Shown: positions 17,636 to 26,625 of the stretch, one piece after another | Layout of the letters: each line of letters opens with the position of its first letter | Numbering within the stretch: the stretch's first letter is position 1 | NCBI RefSeq assembly: GCF_033097525.1 | Contig: NZ_CP109907.1 | Span: 5,518,001-5,582,000, forward strand | Direction of reading: 5' to 3' | Source: Sphingobacterium sp. UGAL515B_05 | GTDB taxonomy: Bacteria; Bacteroidota; Bacteroidia; Sphingobacteriales; Sphingobacteriaceae | Length of the DNA: 64,000 bases | Translations under genes and position numbers: made by a program | Notes under the pieces: model-generated | What the model saw: only the letters and a program-made list of their open reading frames with translations | Databases searched by the model: none | Told to the model about the DNA's origin: nothing

Positions 17636-17791
17636 TGATTATCATTCATACAATAAAATTCAGTAAAAGAATTGACACGCTAGGTCCTAAATCAATTCTT
17701 AACTTTACTTGAAAAAAGAGTCCCGTTATAAGGAACATAACTGGAATCCGTAGTTTTTATTTACACATTTAGTGGGACTGCCCCGAAAAAA

Positions 17792-17977
17792 ATGAAAAAA
17801 TTTTTTACTTGGTTAATGTATGTCGCGGCTTTTTTTTCTGCAATTATTATATTGTTGTTTATTTATTTGTCTGTTGACCCATTTCGTAAACAAAAACAAA
17901 GAAAACTTTATTATAAAAGGATCGAAGAAATAAAAACAGGAGTGCAAAACCAACTTTGTCATAGGATTAAAACTTAA
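17792..17977 (+). CDS. small membrane-anchored hypothetical protein
   Basis: 61 residues with one strong N-terminal hydrophobic segment (FTWLMYVAAFFSAIIILLFIYLSV) followed by a basic, soluble tail (FRKQKQRKLYYKRIEEIKTG). The abrupt end suggests it may be a truncated form of a longer protein. From here to 18209 I see no other gene. Confidence 0.4.
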   Translation: MKKFFTWLMYVAAFFSAIIILLFIYLSVDPFRKQKQRKLYYKRIEEIKTGVQNQLCHRIKT

Positions 17978-18209
17978 AAACTTCTTTCCAGTTGGAGCCT
18001 ATCAGGCTTTCTATTTCGCAAAAGCCAATTATATTAACTTTTTTCTTAAATTTATGCCATCAGTTAGCCTTTGCTTACCCAGTCGCTAAATTGAAACTTT
18101 TAACTCAATTTCCGCCACTGACGCCAAGCCCCGTAACTTAAGCCGAAGCTACGCGGACAGCTTTACAAGCAATATTAAACGGACACTCCTCGATAGATAA
18201 ACAAAATAA

Positions 18210-19676
18210 ATGAGAAAAACACTTTTTATCCTTTTTGCTGGTTTGACAATTCAAGCAAAGGCACAAAACTTATTCCCTGTAAAACTCGAAAATTGTAAGG
18301 CTGAAAAGTTTTGCCTTGACTGTGGAGATATAAAAGCAGGTTATGAACAAAATGAGTTCACAAAATTACAAGAGAAACTGAACAAGGAATTGAACTTACA
18401 AGGAATAAAAGGTGCTGTAAAATTTCAGGTTCTTGTTGACGCAACAGGTCACGGTTGTGTATTAAGTCATACTGACCAATCAAACAATCCCATTTCATTG
18501 AAAATTATTGAAGAACTTAACAAATTCAAGAAATGGACACCAGCAATAACAGGTGGAAAGACTGTAGAAAAGTCGTCCATCAATTTAATTTTTGCAATAA
18601 GTGACAACAAAATTTCGGGACAGATTGAGCGGATTGATATGAAGGCTTTTAATAAGTCATTTGATAAACCGAACAGCCCCGAGATATACAATAAAACTTA
18701 CGTGTACAAAAACGGAAGTTTAAAAAAATACAAAATGACAGTTTGGAACTCCAGTAACTCAAATCTTCCAAACAATATGAACGACAATATCACCATTGAC
18801 AAAAATGGCATTGTTTGGCTGACTGTTGATGAAGGATTGGTCACTTTTGATGGAAAAGAATTCAAAAATGCAGAACAGGATATTACTGACAAGGGGAAAT
18901 TCTTTTCCTATTATGCATTAACAACAGATAATGAAAATGTGAAGTGGGTTTATGGAACTAAAAATATTTACAGCTTTGACAATGTTAAATGGACAAAGTA
19001 TGACTCAACCGATATTGGAATAGATGGAGCCTATGAAATTGTTAATAATCAAAAAACTGGAGAAGTATTTTTCTGCTCTGACGAAGGCTTGACCATTTAC
19101 AAAGATCGAAAGTGGACGAATCTAAATAAAAGCAAACTCAAAGACCTGCCATCAAACAGAGTAAATTTCGCAAAGAGAGATTCAAAAAACAGAATTTGGA
19201 TTGGAACTTTTAATGGTACAGCTATAATTGACGAAAATAACCAATTAACAAACTTTGAAAACACAAACACCATTTTAAAAGGAAAATGTATTACTTCAAT
19301 GGACGAAGACGAAAATGGTAATCTTTTTTTTACGCTTTATGAGTTTGACAGAAAAGTGAAAGGGAAAGTAAACAATGATGAAGGAATTGCAATTAGATAC
19401 ACCGACGGAACTTTCAAACAATTTACGACCGAAAATTCAGGAATGCCTTTTAACCATGCAAATTGTGTTCTTTACGACAAAAAAGAAAAGGTTCTTTGGA
19501 TTTCGACTGATAGAGCCGGCTTAGTAAGATATGACTTAAAAGATGGCTGGGAAAATTATCACAATGAGAACTCTGACATTCCAACTTCCTATATTTCAAC
19601 AATGACTTTTGATATGAATGGGAACTTGTATCTAGCGACACGACAAGGATTAGTAAAAATTGAAAGAAAACAATAA
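18210..19676 (+). CDS. secreted TonB-C-like / two-component-propeller protein
   Basis: 488 residues with a Sec signal peptide (MRKTLFILFAGLTIQAKA). Residues about 55-135 (LNLQGIKGAVKFQVLVDA...ELNKFKKWTPAITGG) look like a TonB C-terminal-type domain. The rest is a series of Reg_prop-type beta-propeller blades, each with an INDENNQL / GIVWLTVDEGL / RIWIGTFNG / VLWISTDRAGL pattern. There is no kinase or DNA-binding part, so it is a free-standing periplasmic propeller and not a hybrid two-component system. The DNA is very A-rich compared with nearby genes and lies in an accessory zone, which fits acquisition by transfer. Function unknown. Confidence 0.75.
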   Translation: MRKTLFILFAGLTIQAKAQNLFPVKLENCKAEKFCLDCGDIKAGYEQNEFTKLQEKLNKELNLQGIKGAVKFQVLVDATGHGCVLSHTDQSNNPISLKIIEELNKFKKWTPAITGGKTVEKSSINLIFAISDNKISGQIERIDMKAFNKSFDKPNSPEIYNKTYVYKNGSLKKYKMTVWNSSNSNLPNNMNDNITIDKNGIVWLTVDEGLVTFDGKEFKNAEQDITDKGKFFSYYALTTDNENVKWVYGTKNIYSFDNVKWTKYDSTDIGIDGAYEIVNNQKTGEVFFCSDEGLTIYKDRKWTNLNKSKLKDLPSNRVNFAKRDSKNRIWIGTFNGTAIIDENNQLTNFENTNTILKGKCITSMDEDENGNLFFTLYEFDRKVKGKVNNDEGIAIRYTDGTFKQFTTENSGMPFNHANCVLYDKKEKVLWISTDRAGLVRYDLKDGWENYHNENSDIPTSYISTMTFDMNGNLYLATRQGLVKIERKQ

Positions 19677-19848
19677 ATACCGCTGATAATAACAGAGTTT
19701 TCATTTTGTACGTAAGGCAAGAAATGAAAGCTCTGTTGGACGGAACCTAAATCAACTTTATTTATTTTGATGATTAATACTTTTAAGTTTTTAATATGTA
19801 TATTTATTACACCAGCCATAGAAAATAGATTTTGAGAAAAATTTATTT

Positions 19849-20043
19849 GTGGAGAGTGAAATAAAAGCGAATAGCCCCGTTATATTAACCGGTTATACTA
19901 CAAATGTCGAAAGCACATACCCGGATGGCCATTGCTGGGTGACAGATGGAATACACAAGGTTATAACCTGTCCCGAAGCGTTACCTGATGGCTCAACAAT
20001 TGGAGGATGGGGCTTTCTGTGGTTTCACATAAATTGGGGCTAG
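19849..20043 (+). pseudogene. fragment of a C10-family (streptopain-like) cysteine peptidase
   Basis: SPVILTGYTTNVESTYPDGHCWVTDG...GGWGFLWFHINWG matches the second half of C10 peptidases: the catalytic-His strand (GHxWVxDG) and the conserved H-x-NWGW block, here cut after NWG by TAG where Trp is expected. The half with the catalytic Cys, the propeptide and the signal peptide is missing. It is therefore inactive. It lies 43 bp ahead of a lipoprotein gene; C10 peptidases in Bacteroidota are often followed by small inhibitor-like proteins. Confidence 0.75.
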
Positions 20044-20086
20044 CTCGGTTGGGATATGGTTTATTCTATCTACAATTCATATCAAT

Positions 20087-20551
20087 ATGAACAAGTTATT
20101 AGTAATATTCGCAAGCCTTCTTACTTTCATCGCATGCAAGAAAACAGAAGAAATAAACTCAAGTGTCTATAGTGAAGTACAGCTCACTTTGGTCGATGAA
20201 AATGGTGCAAATGTCCTAAATTCAAAGCTAACAATTGCGGATCTTAATCTTTATTATGTCTCAAGTTCAGGCGAAAAAATCATTCAATATAATTCAAGCC
20301 TGGATCTTCCAAAAAACATGGAAATAACCAGTGATGGACAGGATAAAAAACTACGATTGTTTGCCAACCTCAAGGCGGAAAATAACGAGTATACTGAAAG
20401 CATATTAAACGTTAAAGGTTATGATGATATAACAATTAAGGTTAAGGTTCAAAAAAAAGGCGGTAGCCTCGGATATTCCGACTTATTTGTAAACGGAAAC
20501 AACATACCTGTAGAATTGAGATTTAAACCGATTAAGATACAACTGAAGTAA
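20087..20551 (+). CDS. small lipoprotein, unknown function
   Basis: 154 residues with a lipoprotein signal peptide and lipobox (MNKLLVIFASLLTFIACKK, Cys17). The mature part is mostly beta-strand in character with short repeats of charged residues, like an Ig-type domain. Directly downstream of the C10 peptidase remnant, so it may have been the partner or inhibitor of that enzyme; this is inference from position only. Confidence 0.6.
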   Translation: MNKLLVIFASLLTFIACKKTEEINSSVYSEVQLTLVDENGANVLNSKLTIADLNLYYVSSSGEKIIQYNSSLDLPKNMEITSDGQDKKLRLFANLKAENNEYTESILNVKGYDDITIKVKVQKKGGSLGYSDLFVNGNNIPVELRFKPIKIQLK

Positions 20552-21044
20552 TAGTCACAAAAGATACAAAGACCACTAAATACCAGAATGCACATCCTTT
20601 ACAACAAGATAGTTTGGATCAAGTCATTAATAAACAGAAAAGACTTCTGGAAGAAAAATTAAGATAGAATGATGAACAGACTCAAGCACTTATTTATCCT
20701 GAGGAACAGTTTGGGATAATATGGATCTACATATTCAGCTGGATCTAGTTTTCGCGGACAATACGTATCGAATCAGGTTGACTTACTACTGGAAAGATAA
20801 ACAGAATTAGACGGTCGAATCTAATGGAAACATTCAAAATGACCTATCACAATCGAATATTCAAAGTTGTCAACAAATTCAGGTAATGGCGACACCTCAA
20901 GTGAGATGGCCTTTCATGACAAGCAAGAGGGAAATATCCTTACATCTATTTATTAGGGGGTAGCATTGTTGCCGGACACTTGATAGGTCTAGTCGATTCA
21001 AATGAAAATATTGATATGGTATCAGAGTTTTAAGTAGTGAAGAT
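20552..21044. other. decayed region without an intact gene
   Basis: Many stops in all frames. Short traces of coding character remain, for example a plus-strand stretch ending at 21032 that reads IYLLGGSIVAGHLIGLVDSN and stops after about 30 codons. It looks like the tail of a lost gene, but I cannot name a family. Confidence 0.4.
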
Positions 21045-21656
21045 ATGAAAAGAATTAACTGGTCAATATGGCTGCCGATGCTGGCTATCATTTTACTTAC
21101 AATTGAAGTGCTGATGGAGTTTGTAATCTCCGATCAAGCATCCTGGTCCAGGTTTTTATCCAGTATAAAAGAGACAAATCCAAACGGTTGGTTAATTATC
21201 CCAGCAATGATCATCAGTGGGATCATTATAGGGGCGCTACGAATTTCCAAGCATAAATTTGGTAGGCGTGTGTCGGTTGCGACAGGGCTGATATTTATAG
21301 GTTTCTCACTTTTTTTTATCACGAGAATGACACTATTCTATTACGGGTTGAATGAAAGTCTCAATTATTTTACAGCAAAGGAGGACATAAAAAATGGAAA
21401 GATCAGATTCTATACATATGGACAAATGCATTATAGCTCCGAGAAGGAATATTACGCTATAGATTCTCTTGAGAAATCCTATGGGTACGAGGTGATCGAT
21501 GCAGGTGGAGGGACTCCAGGTCTAGAAATATATAACGATGTGATTGAAGATTATTTAACAAAAATTCATGGGAAAAATTGGCGTGATGGATTCAATAGAA
21601 AAATAGATTCAATATATAAGTCAAGCAACTCAAGTCAAAGAAAAATAGACAATTAA
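21045..21656 (+). CDS. membrane protein of unknown function
   Basis: 203 residues. Three hydrophobic segments fall in the first 105 residues (IWLPMLAIILLTIEVLMEFVI, GWLIIPAMIISGIIIGAL, VATGLIFIGFSLFFITRMT), followed by a soluble C-terminal part containing YGYEVIDAGGGTPGLE and a charged, Ser-rich tail. No known family recognised. It stands alone ahead of the LacI-like remnant. Confidence 0.6.
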   Translation: MKRINWSIWLPMLAIILLTIEVLMEFVISDQASWSRFLSSIKETNPNGWLIIPAMIISGIIIGALRISKHKFGRRVSVATGLIFIGFSLFFITRMTLFYYGLNESLNYFTAKEDIKNGKIRFYTYGQMHYSSEKEYYAIDSLEKSYGYEVIDAGGGTPGLEIYNDVIEDYLTKIHGKNWRDGFNRKIDSIYKSSNSSQRKIDN

Positions 21657-21782
21657 CACTCCCCTGTACTTCATCTCGTCAAGACCGAACCAGTGTGACC
21701 TGGAGATATAGATGAAGATAGATCCTACATTTTTCGATAGTTTTTAGTATTTTGTATCGTAATTTGTTAACCCTATCTAAAT

Positions 21783-22156
21783 ATGAAGAATCCTTTAGGC
21801 ATCAAGGATATCGCCAAGATGCTCAAAATTTCGGTATCGACAGTTTCGCGGGCTTTTCGGCATACCCACGAAATTTGAAAGGAATTAATAATTTCTCCAA
21901 ATGGAATCACTAAAGCCAGCGGGAAAATAACACCTAAAATAAAGAGCACACATGCATTTGTTATTTTAAAAACTTCTAATTTGAAGCAAAAGGGGTCTCT
22001 TCTCGTACTTTTTGACGCACTCATAAAAACAATGAACTTTTTTAAATATATGGTACTTAACAATGGAACATACAATCTAGATAAGCATCCCCTCTACATA
22101 TTGAAAAAAAAATAATTCGTAGAAATAAAAACGTTAAAATCACTTTAGGTCTGTCC
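21783..22156 (+). pseudogene. remnant gene with a LacI-type helix-turn-helix, interrupted by IS21-family element
   Basis: The first 32 codons encode a LacI-family DNA-binding helix-turn-helix (GIKDIAKMLKISVSTVSRAF) and stop at TGA 21876-21878. Downstream sequence stays open in the same frame until TAA at 22113-22115, but it does not resemble a LacI sugar-binding domain. A shifted frame then runs into the insertion point at 22156 and, with one copy of the target duplication removed, continues after the element as SEVIYNKDVYLASTEILL to a stop at 24813. The locus was already damaged by point changes besides the insertion. Confidence 0.65.
22152..22156. repeat. 5-bp target-site duplication, left (TGTCC)
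   Basis: TGTCC here is repeated at 24731-24735 immediately outside the other end of the element. IS21-family elements typically duplicate 4-8 bp. Confidence 0.8.
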
Positions 22157-22240
22157 TGGGTATTTCGGAGTAATGATGCCAGTGATTTCGGTCAAACCGT
22201 GCCACTTAAAAGATCATACAATTATATAAAAAGGATTTGA

Positions 22241-22978
22241 TTATTCCTTTTTCAATATTCCTTTTCTAAGCGATTCACCTTTTAGGTCTATCCGATGTGA
22301 GGAGTTCACAATCCGGTCCAAGATCGCATCCGCAATAGTGCCCTCTCCGCCGATGACCTCGTACCAGGCCGATACCGGTATCTGGGATGATATTATGGTT
22401 GATCTTTTACCATGTCGGTCGTCGATAATATCCATCAGTGTTTCCCGATCTTGACTATCAAAAGCCTGCAAACCAAAGTCATCAAGTATCAGCAGTTCCG
22501 TTTTCGTTAGTTTTTCCAGTTCTTTAAGGTACGTTCCGTCAACTTTGCTCAATTTCAGCATTTTGATCAGTCTGGCAGTTACTGTATATGAGGTTTTTAT
22601 CCCCGTAATACAGGCCTGGTGTCCGAGAGCCTGGGACAAATAGCTTTTTCCAGTACCGGAAGCACCACAGATGATAATGTTTTCTTTTCGGAGCACAAAG
22701 TCCAGTGTACCCAGACGCGCAAACATATTTTTGTCCAGATTTCTTTCGCTGGCGTAGTTTATATCACTTAGACTGGCATTATGCCTAAAGTTTGCCTGCT
22801 TGAGCAAACGCTCTATCTTTTTATTTTCCCGGTCTTCCCACTGATGGTCAATAAGTAATGCAAGGTATTCGTCGCAGGTTATCCCTTCGAGCCTGTTTTC
22901 CTTAACGTACTGCTGGTGTAACTGAGCCATAGCTCCTAAACGCATGTCGCGTAGTTTTTCAACTGTCTGATTGTTCAT
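22241..22978 (-). CDS. istB: IS21-family helper ATPase IstB
   Basis: 245 residues, AAA+ ATPase of the DnaA/DnaC type. Walker A is GASGTGKSYL and Walker B is LLILDDFG; the SSQIPVSAWYEVIGG stretch and the C-terminal RIDLKGESLRKG are standard. It binds DNA, selects the target and stimulates the IstA transposase. It starts 18 bp after istA ends. Confidence 0.96.
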   Translation of the reverse strand: MNNQTVEKLRDMRLGAMAQLHQQYVKENRLEGITCDEYLALLIDHQWEDRENKKIERLLKQANFRHNASLSDINYASERNLDKNMFARLGTLDFVLRKENIIICGASGTGKSYLSQALGHQACITGIKTSYTVTARLIKMLKLSKVDGTYLKELEKLTKTELLILDDFGLQAFDSQDRETLMDIIDDRHGKRSTIISSQIPVSAWYEVIGGEGTIADAILDRIVNSSHRIDLKGESLRKGILKKE

Positions 22979-22996
22979 TTTTTTGATTCTTGATTA

Positions 22997-24550
22997 TTAT
23001 TCATAAGCGGAAGCACCGCGTATATTGCTGTGAAAAGGTATATGTGGTTTTTGAGGCTCAAGCTCACTCACTGATAAAAGCAGCCTGTCCATATTGTTTT
23101 TTAGGATATTCTTTATCCGCAGATAGGAACAGCTATCTGTATCCAATGCTCTTTTACACGCATTGTTCAGACGCCCGGATCCATAGGCTCGGTGCAGGTG
23201 AATAATTCCAAGAGAGCGTTTGTAGTTTATTTCGGGATAATCATGGGAAGCTAGGATCTTTTCGATGCATGCCAGAACATATTCCCCATGTGGCAGCGCT
23301 TTTTTTCTAAAGAACTCTGGGCTCCATTCCGAATAGAACTTATGTGTGCTGCTCAGGTGATCTGCGTTAGTGATGTAACTGCCTTTGGTCAGATTGCGCT
23401 GGTGAAGCGCAATTCTTTCATGATTATAAAAGATCTCTACGCGGCTCCTGGTGTAATGGATCATTGTTTCCTTTCCGATATAGCGGTATGGAACGCTATA
23501 ATAACACTTCTCCGGAGAAAAGTATACGTAACCCATCTTCTGTACTTTGGCCCTTTTGTAATCTTTCAGTTCATATGTATCAGTGGGAAGGGCTTTGAGA
23601 TATTCTCGTTCAATGCTCTGGAAGAGCTCGATACGGCTCGATTCTTTTCGTTTGAACAATAGATTGTTATAACGCTCCAGTAGTACTGCAATTTCTCTAT
23701 TGAGATCTTCCAGCGAGAAGAAAGTCATTTCACGTAATGGATAATAGATACGCTGATAGGCCAGATGCACCGCATTCTCAACCAGCGCCTTGTCCTGTGG
23801 AGAGTAACTACGCGTTGGGTTGATGACACAGTTATAATGGCGGGCAAAGTCCTTGAAGCTACGGTTGATGTCCGCTTCGTATCTGCTCGATCTATTGACG
23901 GCAGACTTTAGATTGTCGGATACTATCGCTTTGGGCGATCCACCATAAAAACGAAGTGCCGCCGTGCAACAGGATATCATATCTTCGCGTTTCTGGCTCC
24001 TGCATGCCTGGATATAGGTGTACTGGCTGCACGGCAGTATGGCCACAAATACTTCCACAGCGATAGCCTCTCCGGTATGTTTATCGATGATCTGCAGCTT
24101 CTTCCCGGCAAAGTCTACGAACATTTCTTCTCCCGCAATATGCTGAAGTTTCATTGAACCCTTTTCTTTTGGATATTTACGGCGATAATGTTCGAGAAAC
24201 TGCGTGTAGCTATATGGTTCTGCGGCCAGCTCAACATATTGCTGATAATGATACAGAAAGGTAAAGCCGGGATGATTCCGGGCCTTGTTGACCCCCTGAA
24301 AGTAAAGCATGAGTTCATTATGGCGGGTAGCGTCCAGCGTCGTATGGGATGAAAACAGTTCGGATAAAGCAGCGGTATCAAAGTCCAGAAGCTTCTTGAA
24401 TGAGTAGCCGCTGCCTGCAAATAGCTGCATATAGGTATTGACTGTATTGCGGGAAATACCGAGAACGGAACCTATTTTACGGTTACTGTAACCGTCCAGA
24501 TGTAATGTGAGTATTTGTTTTAAGTCCATCGGATCAAGTTTGTTGGCCAT
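22997..24550 (-). CDS. istA: IS21-family transposase IstA
   Basis: 517 residues. The N-terminal HTH (GYSNRKIGSVLGISRNTVNTY) binds the terminal repeats. The DDE integrase core shows EEMFVDFAGKKL (first Asp), KAIVSDNLKSAV (second Asp) and DKALVENAVHLAYQRI (Glu). The C-terminal beta-rich domain (YVYFSPEKCYYSVPYRYIGKE) is normal. It catalyses the strand transfer of the element, helped by IstB. Confidence 0.97.
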   Translation of the reverse strand: MANKLDPMDLKQILTLHLDGYSNRKIGSVLGISRNTVNTYMQLFAGSGYSFKKLLDFDTAALSELFSSHTTLDATRHNELMLYFQGVNKARNHPGFTFLYHYQQYVELAAEPYSYTQFLEHYRRKYPKEKGSMKLQHIAGEEMFVDFAGKKLQIIDKHTGEAIAVEVFVAILPCSQYTYIQACRSQKREDMISCCTAALRFYGGSPKAIVSDNLKSAVNRSSRYEADINRSFKDFARHYNCVINPTRSYSPQDKALVENAVHLAYQRIYYPLREMTFFSLEDLNREIAVLLERYNNLLFKRKESSRIELFQSIEREYLKALPTDTYELKDYKRAKVQKMGYVYFSPEKCYYSVPYRYIGKETMIHYTRSRVEIFYNHERIALHQRNLTKGSYITNADHLSSTHKFYSEWSPEFFRKKALPHGEYVLACIEKILASHDYPEINYKRSLGIIHLHRAYGSGRLNNACKRALDTDSCSYLRIKNILKNNMDRLLLSVSELEPQKPHIPFHSNIRGASAYE

Positions 24551-24730
24551 ATCGCTGTATTTAAAGCGACAAGGTAATTCTTTCTTGATCTTTTTAAAGT
24601 GGCACGATTCAAACCGTAAAAAATACGGATGGATGAGCGAAAATTAAACCACTAAAGTGGCATCATTTGAACCGTAATAGCTGGCACCATCCGACCGAAA
24701 TGACTGGCACAAATCAAACCGTAATATCCA

Positions 24731-24735
24731 TGTCC
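24731..24735. repeat. 5-bp target-site duplication, right (TGTCC)
   Basis: Partner of 22152-22156. Removing the element and one copy rejoins an open frame across the junction (...KITLGL|SEVIYNKDVYL...). Confidence 0.8.
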
Positions 24736-24853
24736 GAAGTAATTTATAATAAGGATGTATATCTTGCCAGCACCGAAATCCTTTTGAATCAAAAAGGAAT
24801 CCGATCTATCTGAAGACTGAAATGCAAACTTATATTACAATAATATTGGTGTT

Positions 24854-25264
24854 ATGAAAATTTTAGCAATAATTATATCTTTTTTTTTCATTTTGATTTC
24901 ATGTGATGATGTTGATTCAAAATTTTGTGTTTTAAATAGAACTAATCAAAATATATATGCTTATCTGACAACCGATTCCTCTTCGGAAGAGGCAAGAGCT
25001 TTTTTTATTGATAATGGAAGACCGAATCAAACGTTAAGAATATATAAGGCAATAAAACAGCATGATTCTGTTTGTTTTCCGATTATTGGTAATTGGAATC
25101 AAATCAGCAATTTTAACGGAGATGGAGATATTTTTATCTTTTCAGTTGATTCAATTGAATACGATAAGGAACAGTTGAAAGCCAATTCTTATCATTTTAT
25201 AAAAAAATATCAAATAACAAGGAATAAACTTTATCAGCAGGGTTGGCGTTTCGAAATAAAATAG
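24854..25264 (+). CDS. lipoprotein of unknown function
   Basis: 136 residues with a short lipoprotein signal (MKILAIIISFFFILISC, lipobox LISC). The mature domain has strands and two Cys (FCVLNRTNQNIYAYL, HDSVCFPIIGNW) and no family I recognise. Single gene with its own strong terminator 25 bp downstream. Confidence 0.6.
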   Translation: MKILAIIISFFFILISCDDVDSKFCVLNRTNQNIYAYLTTDSSSEEARAFFIDNGRPNQTLRIYKAIKQHDSVCFPIIGNWNQISNFNGDGDIFIFSVDSIEYDKEQLKANSYHFIKKYQITRNKLYQQGWRFEIK

Positions 25265-25288
25265 TTTTTACGATTAACAAATTGAAAA

Positions 25289-25326
25289 CAGAGCGATTTA
25301 TTGCAAAATAAATCGCTCTGTTTTTT
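25289..25326 (+). terminator. rho-independent terminator
   Basis: CAGAGCGATTTA (25289-25300) and TAAATCGCTCTG (25309-25320) form a perfect 12-bp stem with an 8-base loop, followed by six T. It also lies near the 3' end of the leftward gene at 25399. Confidence 0.92.
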
Positions 25327-25398
25327 AGATTACAACATTAAAAGGAAAAAAATCTCTCAGCGAAAATTCTTATATGCTTTAAAATGATAACACCACTT

Positions 25399-26451
25399 TT
25401 AGTCAACTTCATTAATGTTTCTCACTTTCACAGCTGGCATCGTCTTGAAAATGTCCTGCATGTACTTTCTATGGTTGGCCCCAGCTAGGACTACAACTCT
25501 TTTGGCGCCTACAATCTTAGCCCTTTTGACAACATTATGGCACATTCCCTCATTTCTCATAATCCACCAATGTATTTTTGACAGCATTTCTTCTTTGGGA
25601 AACCCATTCATGTTATATAGAACAGGCAAGTAAAAATCTCCCCAGGCGGAAATCTCGGCGGCCTCATCCGTGTTCAACCATTCCGTTACCGTATTTGAAG
25701 ACTTTTCGATATGAGCATATTTTTCAAAACCTTTGTCAATAGCTATCAAAGCTGTTTTCAACTGATTTTTTAAGGAATCGGTTATATCTTTCCTAAACAA
25801 GAGAAATTTTGCATCAAATGCTCCCCACGATGCTTGCCAATTCAGATCATAGTCCTGGCAATCCATAGCCATCAGTTCCTCGATGCCTAGCTCCTGCATT
25901 AGCGGGAAGGCGATATAGGCATACTCAGAGGTTATCAGCCTTTTCATACTTCGTCCACTGGTATCTATCCCCGGGCTAAGCAATTTTTCGATATGATTTT
26001 CAAGTTCAGCATTGGGTTGATGCCTCAGGAAATTATAAACTTGCCAAAATTGATAATGTCCATTTGCCACATCCTGATCGAGATAATAGGCATGCGCTAA
26101 ATCAGCTTTTACACGATAATCATTGGGTTGCTGCTGGGATCGTTCCTTCAAGCTGTCAATGGTATGCTGCAGTAATGCCTCTTCTATAGGTCGATTGCTC
26201 CTAAGTTTGCTTAGCCGGTTGCTATTTGGCTGTTTGCACCAATAATCCATTAGCAAACGCTCGTCTTCTTTACTCAGAAACTCTCCAAAAAAGGCGTCAG
26301 GCTTAAATTTTCTAATTTTTTGATGGATGCTGGAAAAATCCTGGGTAGGATATTTACTATAATCATGGGAAACGCCTATTAATAAAACCTCAATATCCTG
26401 TGCTTTGGCGTTGATCGAGATTAAGAAAAATAAATAAAAGAAATACTTCAT
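25399..26451 (-). CDS. secreted DUF5694 / TraB-like protein
   Basis: 350 residues with a Sec signal peptide (MKYFFYLFFLISINAKAQ). The start of the mature protein (VLLIGVSHDYSKYP) and the end (AKRVVVLAGANHRKYM) are the two conserved patches of the DUF5694/TraB-ChaN-like group: a G-x-x-H turn and a late GxNH turn that sit near each other in the fold. FKPDAFFGEFLS supplies a conserved Glu. Relatives have no established activity. It stands alone. Confidence 0.65.
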   Translation of the reverse strand: MKYFFYLFFLISINAKAQDIEVLLIGVSHDYSKYPTQDFSSIHQKIRKFKPDAFFGEFLSKEDERLLMDYWCKQPNSNRLSKLRSNRPIEEALLQHTIDSLKERSQQQPNDYRVKADLAHAYYLDQDVANGHYQFWQVYNFLRHQPNAELENHIEKLLSPGIDTSGRSMKRLITSEYAYIAFPLMQELGIEELMAMDCQDYDLNWQASWGAFDAKFLLFRKDITDSLKNQLKTALIAIDKGFEKYAHIEKSSNTVTEWLNTDEAAEISAWGDFYLPVLYNMNGFPKEEMLSKIHWWIMRNEGMCHNVVKRAKIVGAKRVVVLAGANHRKYMQDIFKTMPAVKVRNINEVD

Positions 26452-26625
26452 ATTAATGGCCTCAAAATAGGTTTTTTCATGGCGTAGTTTTTATACTACT
26501 AAATTTACGGAAATTTTAGAAAAATTAATCAAAAAAACTGTGCATCGAGGTCAAAGATTCTTACCACTCTAAAAAGAAATTGAAATAACCAAACTCCAAC
26601 GATTAAATCTCTTATCCGATTAAAA

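Larger units (their letters stand above)
22157..24730 (-). mobile_element. complete IS21-family insertion sequence (istA-istB)
   Basis: 2574 bp. The left end begins TGGGTATTTCGG and the right end, read inward, begins TGGATATTACGG. Both go on to ATG-or-TTG-TGCCAG and then more copies of the TTxCGGT / TGCCA pattern, the multiple terminal repeats known for this family. Within, istA and istB are transcribed leftward and both frames are open. With perfect target duplications and intact genes, this looks recently inserted. Confidence 0.92.

Noticed and set aside
21773..22075. 100-codon minus-strand frame over the LacI-like remnant
   Set aside because: It is the opposite-strand shadow of the decayed plus-strand reading and has no start signal or family pattern.
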